A stretch of 64,000 nt of DNA from Gymnothorax reevesii (Eukaryota; Chordata; Actinopteri; Anguilliformes; Muraenidae): contig CM056583.1 of NCBI GenBank assembly GCA_029721435.1, positions 93,749,575-93,813,574 on the forward strand, given 5' to 3'. Positions within the stretch are counted from its first letter, which is position 1. Every line of letters starts with the position of its first letter. Below, piece after piece: positions 54,390-64,000 of this stretch. Both the position numbers and the translations under genes were made by a program. The notes below the pieces were generated by a model, which had not been told where the DNA came from, ran no database searches, and worked only from the letters and a program-made list of their open reading frames with translations.

Positions 54390-54990
54390 GAGATACCACC
54401 TTACAATGTGACTGATGTATCCACGCCTCCCTCTCCTGGATTTTTACTGCAGTCGGTGTGGTCAGGAGCACTTGATATGGACCGTTCCATGCCGGCTCAC
54501 TTCCGCTTTTTTCCGACACTCCGCACCAGGATCCAATCTCCAGGCTTTATCTCACGAGGCGGTGATTCCGCTACTGATCTAGGAGGAAGCATATTTCGCA
54601 TCTCACGTTTGTTAGTCAACATTCTATTCATATACTCTGCCAGAGTCGTTTCTTCTACTTGTGTTCTCTGCAGTAAATGTAATAACTCAAAAGATTTCCC
54701 ATGTACTACTTCATAAGGTGACAACCGCAGCCCCCGCTTGTGGGGTTATCCTCATGCTAGTTAATATAAATGGTAGACATGCTACCTAATTCCATTTAGT
54801 CTCAGCCATGGCTTTGCGCAGTTTTGCTTTCAGGGTTTCCTTCGTCCTTTCTGCCAATCCCGCTAATTGTGGATGATATGCCTAATGTTTTTTCAATTCT
54901 ATTTCCAATTTTACTCCCAAAAGCCAGTTCTTCATTTCTAAATTCTGGCCCATTATCACTATAGAATGCTTTTAGAATCCCCACCTAGGA
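54390..54990 (-). pseudogene. retroviral integrase fragment
   Basis: On the minus strand the core reads FYSDNGPEFRNEE (second catalytic Asp) near 54960-54925. The catalytic Glu region follows after a frameshift, and the C-terminal part MSPYEVVHGKSFELLHL (54497-54724) ends in [10 protein letters not shown], with a further GPY-type block near 54450. Several frameshifts and stops. The integrase N-terminus and first catalytic Asp are not visible. Confidence 0.75.
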
Positions 54991-57900
54991 ACAATTTCCC
55001 TACTCAGGATTTTTGCTACTGTGATTGCATCTATAGCTTCTACCTCATTTAGCAAAGGTCACATCTATAATAACACATCACTTCTTTTCGCTTCACACAG
55101 TGTTAAATGTATGAAATGTGTGGAATGGCCCAGGGGGTGTAGGGATTGCCCCCTACTGTACTACTACGCTTCCCTGTGTGTCCTGTGTGTTATAACTTCG
55201 TCATGTTGTACTTTGATCTATTAACCCCTTGGTCCCCCCTCTTGATACATGGCACTGCCCATGCACCAAATCTACAGCAATATGGAAGAGGGATGTTGGT
55301 AATATAGGCTTTCCATAGGGTCCTGACCACCTGCCATCAGTGTATTGTGTTCCATGTGATGTCCATTGACATTGTCTTGTGGGGGAGCATCATGCTCTGC
55401 TCACAGCAGCTCACTTGAAATTGAGTCTTCAGATTGGTGTAATAGCCCCACAAGAGTGTGTTTGACTGCTGCCCTTGTTTCTATGTCAGCAAAGGCCTCA
55501 GCCAAACTGATCAACATGTTTGCGGTGCAGAGGGCCACAATCAACACAGCTATCATGAGTACAGACAGCAAATCCAACACATGGGTTGCCCTGATCGACT
55601 CCTGACGCCCAACCATCAACAAAGTATTCAATATCAGGATTTGATAGAGGGGTGTCCCTGAGTCCAGGACATGCAGTATTATTAGATAGGACTTCTTTAA
55701 CACAATGGAGAATACATTTTTATATATTTTTTTTCCTCTCAATGAATTGTGATGAAGCAATTCACCTCAGTCTAGGGTTCCGCTAAAAGCATGGAGGAAA
55801 TACACAGTCAGGGCTTATTAGCCCCAACCATTCTTACATTTCCCCTCATCATCAGCAGAACCGGGTGGAATCACTTTAGACCATGTTACAATTAGCAAAA
55901 AAGTTTAATATTTTTTATTCACAAAAATGGCTACATATATAATATTAGTTTTCACTTTGGGCTCCTGGCACATAAAGGTCCTTTCAGTCAGTACCTTTTA
56001 TTTGACTCACTTAATCAAAAATGGATTTAGAAATCGCAAGCAATTTAATATGTGATCGCGTTACTAGTTGACTTTTGAATTTCGTCTTGTGTTACCACTT
56101 CAGATTGTATTTCCCCAAATCTATTTTAGAAGGTAAACTTTTAAGCTAAAACATATCCAGCTGGCCTGCTTTATCACTTTTACCCAAGGTTATTTTCATT
56201 TCCTCTCTTCAGCAGTGCTCTCTGTGGCGAAAGTTCCAAGAGGAGTTAGAGACAAACAATAATGAACAATTTTGTTTTAATTCAACTCGTTCGGACACTT
56301 CCCTGTAAAAGTTAAATAAACAGATTAAGGTTATCAGTCCACTCCGTTCCTTTGCCATGGAGACACTCGATGACAATTCCTGTTCAAAATGGAGAGAAGA
56401 TTTTTAATTGCATTTCTTTTGTCAGGAAAGCTTTCAGTCACATTTGTTCCACTTAGTGCTTCCCCATCTAAAGATCCATGATTCTCTAACACTTTGATTG
56501 ATTTTTTTCATCTCAATTTAATATATACCATTAAAGATCATATTATATTTTCTATTTACTGGCACTTTTCTGATCATTTTACCTTTTTTTTTTTTCACTT
56601 CAGATAGCAATTGCAATTTTTCAATGCTTGATAGAAAAACCTCTAAATTGAATTTGGCACACAGTCTCTTATTGTATACAGTGTTACACAGTATTTTGGC
56701 AAATTTTGAACACACTGTGTTATTCTTGTTCACTTTCACTTCATTTTCTTTTCAGAGATGTGCTTCTAGCACACCAATCTCACACAGCCTGATTATCTAC
56801 AGAAAAGTGCTTAGATTTTCTAGCTCTTTAAAATATTTTAGAAATTCAAATATTGTAATCACATCATGCTCATAGAGGATATCACTGGTAGTTTTCTCTG
56901 CAATGTATTACTACCGCCAAATATTAGAGCATTTAAATATTCACTTTGTCCTGCATCTTAAAGAAATTCAGTTAGCCACAACATTAGAAACACTTGTCCA
57001 TGTTTGTGTAATTTACATTCAATTGTTACTTCATCTAAACTTCCCTCTGTTTATAAGTACCGATCATTTAAGAGGGGTTAGCATTTATTTTATCAAGAAA
57101 TGGCGACTTTTGCTCGGTTTCATACGGAAAATTTATTCTGCTTACTTCTGCAACTTTGTCCTTTTACAAATACACAGTCATTAAAAATGGCTTAACTCCT
57201 ACAAATTTGCTCTGCTAATATACACTTTTTTTCAGAATTTTCACATTTTACCAATCCTGTAATTACAGTAAGGAGTCCATAAAATACTGTAAATATTAGC
57301 TAATCAACTGGCACCTTAACTTATTCTCAAATCAATGCCAATATTATTGAAAACATCTATATGCACTTCATGGATTAGATTCAATCTAACGAAGACAGAA
57401 CTAACAAATATGCCAGCAATGCAGTTGTTTACAGACACTGAGTTAGGTTCATTCACATTGATTTCCACATACGCACACGCAGTCTGAGCTCAGGACACAC
57501 ACATACCTTAGTGCACTTTTCTCTCTCACATTCATTCACATTGGAAAAGATCCAAGGCTTAAATTTTCTTATGATCTGACACCATTGTTGCTTCGATAAC
57601 ATACACAAACAATGCTCTATTTCAACTGAAACCCAAATTCCTTTGCTCACAATGATTCCCAGAATCATTATGTCAACTTTCAACAAATTGCCCAGTCTCA
57701 GTCACACTTCGTCATCATCAGTCCCAGAACAGCAGTCCTTACAACAACAACAACCACAGCAACCTCTTTACTGTTCATTAGTCCCATAATTGGCAATATT
57801 ACCTTCTCTGCCTCACAACAACTAAGCCGAATTCAGTAATAAATTCCGTCACTCACCCGCACCTCCACTCCAATTTGTTGGAGAACCTCCCGTACTGGCC

Positions 57901-58027
57901 TCCTATATACCCACAAGGGCCTCACAATTGCCCCGGGCTGAGGTCTTTCCACAACGTCCCCTGGACGACCGTGCGCACGGATTTCAGTCGGCGCCGATTC
58001 TCCAGGGAGTGCAGGTGAGATATTGGA
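54991..58027 (-). other. retroviral interior without recognisable gag or reverse transcriptase
   Basis: About 3 kb of AT-rich sequence between the leader and the integrase. The leader near the primer site (57850-58027) is GC-richer. No capsid, zinc knuckle or reverse transcriptase motif was found by eye. A 119-codon minus-strand frame (55401-55760) has a hydrophobic stretch LLSVLMIAVLIVALCTANML but no family match. The region may be replaced or foreign sequence. Confidence 0.5.
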
Positions 58028-58047
58028 ATCTCGGACGAAGCCCCCAA
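58028..58047 (-). promoter_or_regulatory. retroviral primer-binding site, tRNA-Pro-like
   Basis: On the minus strand, directly after the 5' LTR, TTGGGGGCTTCGTCCGAGAT is close to the proline-tRNA site used by many gammaretroviruses, with one inserted and one changed base. Confidence 0.75.
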
Positions 58048-58699
58048 TGTTAAAGGAATTTTGATTTTACATTCCAAGTATTACCTTCACAAGAGAAAAC
58101 TCAAGACAACTCAGGAAAAAAAACCAGTCAGAGGCAGAGAAGTTAATATCCAAGCCAAAGTCCGTTTACTTTTTTGCAAAAAAGGATCCCCACATACAGA
58201 AGCTCAGGTCAAAATGGAGGATACACAATTAGAAAGTTCTCTGGTATTTGTAGGAATACTCCATGGCGTTCTCCTCCCCCCGTGCTGATTTACACATCAT
58301 GCGAGCCTTGCGTCACAGGCAACTGAGTCAAGTTGGTACGTAACCACATCAAGTTGTCTAGGGATACACACACATCTTGCCAGGGAGGAGAGCACCTGCC
58401 TTCTCTCTCAGCTCTGGCTCCAGCTTATCTTGTTATGGATTCCGGAGCTTTCTATGAACACATAAACTTAGAGAAAGAGAAAAACATCTTGCCCTTGGTA
58501 CAGACGTTCAAGTTGTCATGACTTTAGATAGGCTACATGTCATGACACACCAGTAGAGTTATGCAGGCCCCTGCTAAATCAGAAATATGCAAGCACACAC
58601 ACACTCTAGGCCTATGAAGTTGTGAACTAAAACAGAATATGACCAAGCAAGGATAAGCAATTAATAATAATTAATTAATCAATAAAAAATGTTTCCACA
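58048..58699 (-). repeat. 5' LTR of endogenous retrovirus
   Basis: 652 bp, TG...CA, almost identical to the 3' LTR. It should hold promoter and polyadenylation signals for minus-strand transcription; I did not assign a TATA box with confidence. Confidence 0.9.
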
Positions 58700-58860
58700 G
58701 AGAGATTTGAAAGTTTAATGCAAAGAAATTAAAAGCATTTTTTGGTTTGTATTTATGGGATTATTTTGATATTTAACATAACATAACATGAATGGCAAGA
58801 ACAGGCCTTTCAGCCCAACTAAGCTTGCCAGTTTCTTTATACTATTGTGAATATATCCCT

Positions 58861-60412
58861 TCAGATAGTGAATGACTCAATGGTATCTAGCTTTAAGTCA
58901 AGCCTGCTCTTGAAAACCCCCAAGGTCTCTGCCTCAACAATATGGCCAGGCAAGCTATTCCACATTGAAATTACTCTTTGGGTGAAGAAATATTTCCAAA
59001 TATCAGTGCTAAATTTACCTTTGGTCAACTTCCATTTGTGACCCCGAGTTCTACTCACAACACTTGGTCGAAGGAATCCTACATAATTCACTTTGTTAAT
59101 CCCTTTAACATATTTAAAGACCTCAATCAAATCACCCATGAGTCTCCTTTTCCTTAGAATAAAGAGATTAAGGATCTTCAGCCTCTTCTCGTAGCATTCA
59201 TCTTTTATACCTAGAATAAGCTTAGTGGTTCTTCTCTGAACTTTCTCTAGAGCCTCTATATCTTTCTCAAAGTATGGAGCCCATAACTGTACACAATACT
59301 CCAGATGTGGTCTAACGAACGTGTTGTACAAAAGAAGCATCACCTCCTTAGATTTGTACTCAATACTTTTGGCAATGCATCCTTGCATCCGATTAGGTTT
59401 TTTAACTGCTACGGCACAATGGCTAGAACCTGTGAGGGTTTGGTTAACAATCACTCCCAAATCTTTCTCATGTGCAGCACATTCCAGTTTTAAACCTCCC
59501 ATGAAGTAATCCCGTCTGATGTTTTTATTACCTACATGTACAACTTTACATTTTGCTGGATTAAATTTTATTTCCCACATTTCTCCCCAATTCTGGATTC
59601 TATCCAAGTCGTCCTGAATCACTTTAGGGGACCCTAAACTATTTGCCAAAACCCCAAATTTAGCATCATCTGCAAATTTAACCAATCTGCTCTAAATATT
59701 CCTATCAAGGTCATTAATGTAGATGAGGAACACCAGGGGTCCCAACACCGATCCCTGGGGGACGCCACTCCCCACCATACCTAGCTCAGATGAGATATCA
59801 CTGACCACTACTCTTTGTGTTCTGTCCTGTAACCAGTTTTGAATCCACTTCAGGATACCTCCTGTAACTCCAATGGAGCTCACTTTAAAAATTAGGCTCT
59901 TATGCGGTACAGTATCGAATGCTTTCTGAAAATCCAAGTACATGATGTCATAAGCCCTGCTCTGGTCATAAGTCCTGGTGGCCTCTTCAAAAAACTCCAG
60001 AGGGTTTGTTAGGCATGACATTCCCTTTCCGAAAACCATGTTGGCTATCCCTCAAGATACTGTTACGTTCAAAAAATAAGTCCAGCTCATCTTTTATGAT
60101 AGATTCCAATATTTTGCACACAATGCAAGTTAAACTGACTGGCCTGTAGTTTCCTGGCTCGGTACGGTCCCCTTTCTTATATATTGGTATTATATTGCCC
60201 TGTTTCCAATCATTTGGTATTTCTCCAGTTTCTAAAGACCGTCTGAAGATGGCGTATAGCAGCTTAAAGATGATCTCACCAACTTCCCTGAGCACTCTAG
60301 GATATAAGCCATCAGGACCCGCCGCCTTATCTGCCTTTAGTTTATGCAACTTGTCTAATACTTCGTTATCCCAAACCTCAATTTCCGCGAAATAATCTTG
60401 AGCATTTGACAT
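58861..60412 (-). pseudogene. CR1-like reverse transcriptase, copy F, broken
   Basis: Three minus-strand frames. 59987-60412 has LHKLKADKAAGPDGLYPRVL and NYRPVSLT. 59692-60039 has YLDFQKAFDTVPHKSL and VPQGSVLGPLVFLIYINDL. 58861-59685 has the catalytic region reading VKFADDAKFG and the complete C-terminal domain (KLILGIKDECYEKRLKILNL, DLIEVFKYVKGINKVNYVGF). A stop after DRNI at 59692 and a frame change near 60010 break it. Confidence 0.9.
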
Positions 60413-60517
60413 GCCCTCTGGCTAAATAAATACCCTCTGAGGTAAAATTCTCAACAAAGTAGCTGTTTAAGGCATACGCAATATACTCATCATATAGCAG
60501 CGATCCGTTTTTATTCT

Positions 60518-61565
60518 TTATGCACTTAACCTGCTCTTTAACTTTCCTTTTTCTGCTACAGTACTGAAAGAAGCTTTAGTTTTTGCCCCCTCTGCAATTT
60601 GTCTTTCATACAGTCTTCTAGCATTCCTCAGCTCTTTTTTGACCACAGCCTGCATTTTACAGTATTCAGCCTTAGTGTTCTCATTGTTATCCTTCATGTA
60701 CATCTTATAAAGATTCCTCTTTTCCCTCAACATCCTACAAATACTTTTGGTCATCCACTGAGGATTCTGCTTTTTCAGCTTACTTTTGGACACCTTTGGA
60801 ATGAATCTGCATTGTGATTCAAGTAAAACCCCCTTAAATCTTTCCCACATCTCATTTACGGACTCACAGTCGAGGAGTGTCTCCCATTTTATTTCACCTT
60901 GATATGAGAGCATCCTGTCAAAGTTTGCTCGCCTAAAATTGAAAATTTTTGTTTTAGAATACACCTTTTCAACTTCCCATGAAACATCAAAATTAATAGC
61001 AGAGTGATCACTTGTCCCAAGTGGCTCCAGTACCTCAATATTGCTAATTCTATCAGGGTCATTACAGAGCACTAAGTCTAAAATTGCCTTCTCTGTGGTA
61101 GGTTTATTGACATACTGCACCAAGAAATTATCATTTATTACATCTAGAAATTCTTCCTCCCCCCTACCCTGTCCTTTCACCATTTCCCTATTGACACCAG
61201 AATAATTTAAGTCTCACATGATAATAGTCCCTCCTCCTCTACAAGCTTGCGTAATCCTCCTTAAAAGCATTTCATTGATTGTACCGTCCAAAGCTGGTGG
61301 TCGATAGCATACTCCTATGTTTAAACCTGTCTCGTGTTTGCCAATGAGCCTGACCCAGATATCTTCACAGGGAAAGGAATGTTCAATTTTTGGGAATTTC
61401 CTGTACATTAATGTTTTCGTTCACATAGAGTGCTACGCCCCCTCCTCGCCAATTACATCTATCCTTCCTAAAGAGCTTATAACCTTGTATGTTATATTCA
61501 TCTCCATCCTCTTCACGTAGCCATGTCTCTGTAATCCCAACTATGTCATAGCCCTCACTAATCAT
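60518..61565 (-). pseudogene. CR1-like endonuclease, copy F
   Basis: Frames 61383-61565 (YDIVGITETWLREEDGDEYN), 61214-61408 (HETGLNIGVCYRPPALDGTI, ending IIM where GDLN should follow) and 60518-61183 (MVKGQGRGEEEFLDVINDNF, LGTSDHSAINFDVSWEV with SDH). A stop near 61213 (TGAGAC for GGAGAC) removes the GDLN Gly codon. The end has a small deletion against copy C. Confidence 0.88.
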
Positions 61566-61829
61566 TACAGCCTCAAGTTCCGGAAATTAATTTTTTATGC
61601 TTCTTGCATTTAAATAAAAACATTTCAGGTTATTACTAAAGCTCTTCCCCCTTGATTTCCCATGTGGCCGCTGCTTCGAGCTCCCCACTACGCTTTGTTG
61701 CTTTAAAAGTAAATCATTGATAGTGCATGTAACGCTGTCAGCCTCCATCGGGGCAGTCTGCAGTTCCCTATGTGTAACACTCACTAACCTCCCTGCCCCC
61801 CCTCCCATTTATAAATGGGATCTGATCGT

Positions 61830-62690
61830 ACAGGTGATTGTAGTCCTGAAAAGGACTGTTGTTGGTGTCTGATGTTTCGACAGCCTGAGCGGAAGTCATC
61901 TTCAGGGTCAAGTGATGTGTGAGCTGTCAGTGGTTTGTATGAACTCTGGTGGTTACTGCTGATTGGTTGATGTAATTAGTCATCTGTCAGATGAGCCGTG
62001 ATATTATTGGCTATGAAGACTGTGAACAATGATAGGTTCATTTAGATCTGTCGTCTGTACAAAAAAATAGGGGGGGCAATCAGTTCGTCCCGTTAATGTC
62101 GTGAATCAGTCTTTTGTAAGGAGCAGGTAGTTGTTGGCAGCAGTTCAGTGGACTTTGTTCTAAGTTAGTAAACCAGCTTTCGAGTGTGAGACATTGGTAG
62201 TAATTCATGCAGTATGTTAGGCACTTGACGGAGTCCCAGTCAATTCGATGGTTCGTTTTGAAATGGTGTTCAGCCATGTTATTTCTGAGGTCACCATTTC
62301 TAGTCGCTCATTTGTGTTCAGTTAGCCGTACGTTCAGATTTCTGCCGTTTTCACCATTGTAAGTGGCCTGGCAGTTGCGACATGTGATCATGTACCTACC
62401 TTCAGATTCCTCCTTGTCCTTGACATTTTTGAGTAGTCGTTGTAGAGTAATGATAGGTTTGTGGGCAACATGAATGCCATATGGCCGTAGAATACGTGCG
62501 ATGGTATCTGAAGTACCTCGTATTTGATATTTTTTCGTAGCGTGATGCGGTTTGAGGACGAAACTAAATGTCTGATGTCATGGACTGAAACTGAAGGACA
62601 TGTAAAATACTTGCAAATATATGCTTCTGGGTCATTCCATGTCAAATCAACCAAATTTTAGGAACTTCCCCACCAAAAAATGAATTTTTA
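61830..62690 (-). mobile_element. second Penelope-like fragment with GIY-YIG region
   Basis: Minus-strand frames 62388-62654 and 62080-62277 hold pieces of a Penelope endonuclease: RPYGIHVAHKP-like phrases with MITCRNCQATY, then NMAEHHFKTNHRIDWDSVKC. The family is distinct from the element at 28-33 kb. The 3' side ends in AAGATGACTTCCGCTCAGGC and GTCGAAACATC, a block typical of Penelope tails and somewhat like a hammerhead ribozyme core. Frame breaks and the missing RT show it is a 5'-truncated relic. Confidence 0.7.
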
Positions 62691-63304
62691 TTATATTCCC
62701 CACTGTGGAAGATTCGGTTCTTGTTGCAGCGCCACCTGGATGATCGAAGGTCATGAATATTTAGCATAGACTTGCACCCATGCCCTTCATGCTTCCTTGA
62801 ATCTTTTCATTATGTTAAGCACTGCAGAGGACAAAATGTCCGAGTCTTTCTTTGAAGAATATAGTTTTTAGACCTTTCATTGATTTCCTAAGGCATTTGT
62901 GGGCTCGTTGTCAACCTGCGGCCCATCTTTGCTAGAGAGGCCGTCCCTGGAAGCTGCTTTTGTACCAGATCATGATTATAATCACCTGTTGACATCAGCT
63001 ATTTCAAATCATATCATGATTCAGATTTTTTCCTAAATTTCCCTTGTTCTCACAATTTTTTTAATGCATTGCTGGCCTGGCTGGTAGGGATGAATGTGCA
63101 GGATATTCGCAAATAAAATGAAGTTGATCAGATCAAACATTAAGAATTAGGTCTTAATATTGCCTGCAGTCAAAGTAAATTCAGAAATCACTGCTCTCTG
63201 TTCCAAGTATATTTTTTTCACACAATCCAATCACTTTTAGAGTTGGGGTTGTATATGTTGTGTGTAGTGCCACACTGTTTGTGTGTTTTTAGGGAGTATA
63301 GATG
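62691..63304. other. non-coding stretch
   Basis: AT-rich, no supported gene or RNA. TGGGTCATTCCATGTCAAAT at 62628-62647 begins a phrase common to some dispersed fish repeats. Confidence 0.45.
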
Positions 63305-64000
63305 TACTGTAGGGAAAATAAGTATTGAACGCCTCAACACTTTTCTCAGTAAATATATTTCTAATGGGGCGATTGACATGAAACTTTCACCAGATGTCGG
63401 TTACAAACCAAGTTAATCCTCACACACAAATGAATAAAAACTAATAAGTCCATAAATTAGGCTATGTGTAATAAAGTGGAATGACACAGGGAAAATGTTT
63501 TGAACACCATAACTGAAATTTATTGAATGCTTAGTAGAAAAGCCTGTGTTAGTCAAAACACCTCCTGTATGGAGAAACTAGTCACATGCATTGCTCAGGT
63601 GTGATTTTGGCCCATTCTTCCACACAAACTGTCATCAAATCTTGAAGGTTCCGGGGGCCTCTTCTGTGAAGTCTGATCTTCAGTTCTTTCCACAGATTTT
63701 CAACAGGATTCAAGTCGGGTGATTGACTGGGCCTTTTTAGCAGCTTTACTCTCTTTCTCTGAGACCAACTGAGAGTTTCCTTGGCTGTGCGTTTGGGATC
63801 ATTGTCTTGCTGAAATGTCCACCCTCATTTCTTCTTCAGCATCCTGGCAGATGGCAGCAGATTCTTATGAAAAATGTCTCGATATATTTCTCCATTCATC
63901 CTGCCTTCAATGATATGAGGTCTGCCAGTACCATAAGCTGAAAAACAGCCCCACACCATGATGTTCCCACCTCCAAACTTCACTGCTGGTATGGTGTTTT
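63305..64000 (-). mobile_element. Tc1/mariner element, cut by the window edge
   Basis: It begins after a TA at 63305-63306 with CTGTAGGGAAAATAAGTATT and GAACGCCTCAACACTTTTC, the terminus of a well-known fish Tc1 family. The minus strand then encodes the C-terminal half of a transposase: [20 protein letters not shown] near 63990-63920, [15 protein letters not shown] with the second catalytic Asp, and [18 protein letters not shown] with the catalytic Glu. In-frame stops occur before FQQD and near the C-terminus, so it is a pseudogene in this copy. The other end lies beyond the window. Confidence 0.85.

Larger units (their letters stand above)
51769..58699 (-). mobile_element. endogenous retrovirus, heavily decayed interior
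   Basis: Two 652-bp LTRs, nearly identical, flank a minus-strand interior with a tRNA-Pro-like primer site, a polypurine tract and fragments of integrase, protease and envelope transmembrane subunit. A 5-bp target duplication GAGAG (51764-51768 and 58700-58704) brackets it. No gag or reverse transcriptase was recognised. In transcription order the fragments read integrase, protease, envelope, which is not the canonical order. Primer type and integrase C-terminus point to a gammaretrovirus/epsilonretrovirus-like group. The copy cannot encode functional products. Confidence 0.85.
58773..61805 (-). mobile_element. CR1-like LINE, copy F (long copy)
   Basis: On the minus strand it runs from the inter-ORF region (GAGTGTTACACATAGGGAAC near 61780) through endonuclease and reverse transcriptase to the TAACATAACATAACATG tail at 58773-58790. 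It lines up with copy E over its whole length. The 5' truncation is at about 61805, slightly downstream of the ORF1 end kept in copy E. Confidence 0.9.

Noticed and set aside
55366..55760. Frames on both strands with a membrane-like segment
   Set aside because: Kept only as a note in the retroviral interior; there is no motif to support a gene.

Overview
This window looks like nuclear DNA from a ray-finned fish. It is AT-rich, has few exons and is crowded with transposable elements of families typical of fish genomes: L2, CR1-like, L1-like and Rex1-like LINEs, a Penelope-like element, Tc1/mariner, hAT and piggyBac-like DNA transposons, a tRNA-derived SINE, a Ty3/gypsy element with Gmr1-like domain order, and a degraded endogenous retrovirus. 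The species cannot be fixed from the sequence. No bacterial-type operons, CRISPR arrays or rRNA genes were seen.

Host coding sequence is scarce. The clearest gene is the last two coding exons of a MARCHF5-like E3 ubiquitin ligase (+ strand, 23871-24378), with consensus splice sites and an unusual acidic C-terminal tail. A second candidate exon at 47255-47410 (+) has consensus splice sites, is 156 nt and phase-symmetric, and has coding-like third-position GC, but its gene is not recognised.

Layout. 1-6 kb: non-coding DNA with a large inverted repeat (935-1792), a 36-bp palindrome, a hairpin and a Tc1 remnant. 6.1-8.3 kb: a piggyBac-like element flanked by TTAA, with a second copy at 43.9-45.6 kb. 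8.4-14.4 kb: degenerate tandem units, a LINE 3' end, the Gmr1-like LTR element (9823-13786, - strand), then an L2 3' end. 14.4-22.5 kb: CR1-like LINE copies, a LINE endonuclease fragment, a roughly 1.1-kb DNA transposon inserted in a LINE, and Tc1 ends. 23-27 kb: the MARCHF5-like 3' end and its flank. 27.0-40.6 kb: one old L1-like LINE (- strand) bracketed by a 15-bp target-site duplication and split by at least five later insertions: a Rex1-like LINE, a 0.77-kb element, a tRNA SINE, a hAT element, and a Penelope pair that itself holds an apparently intact Tc1 element. 40.9-46.5 kb: two foldback repeats, then a tandem array broken by Tc1, which is itself broken by piggyBac. 47.6-50.6 kb: a long CR1-like LINE. 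51.0-51.6 kb: a 33-bp minisatellite open on both strands. 51.8-58.7 kb: an endogenous retrovirus (- strand) with near-identical LTRs but decayed and apparently re-ordered coding domains. 58.8-64 kb: another long CR1-like LINE, a second Penelope-like fragment and a Tc1 element cut by the window edge.

The main story is stratigraphy. Many insertion boundaries can be read from target-site duplications, which gives a relative order of transposition. The most unusual items are the head-to-head Penelope pair in which one endonuclease copy lacks its cysteine cluster, the retrovirus whose protease-like region lies between integrase and envelope, the Gmr1-type gene order, the full-length Tc1 transposase, and the 343-bp-arm inverted repeat with promoter-like arms.
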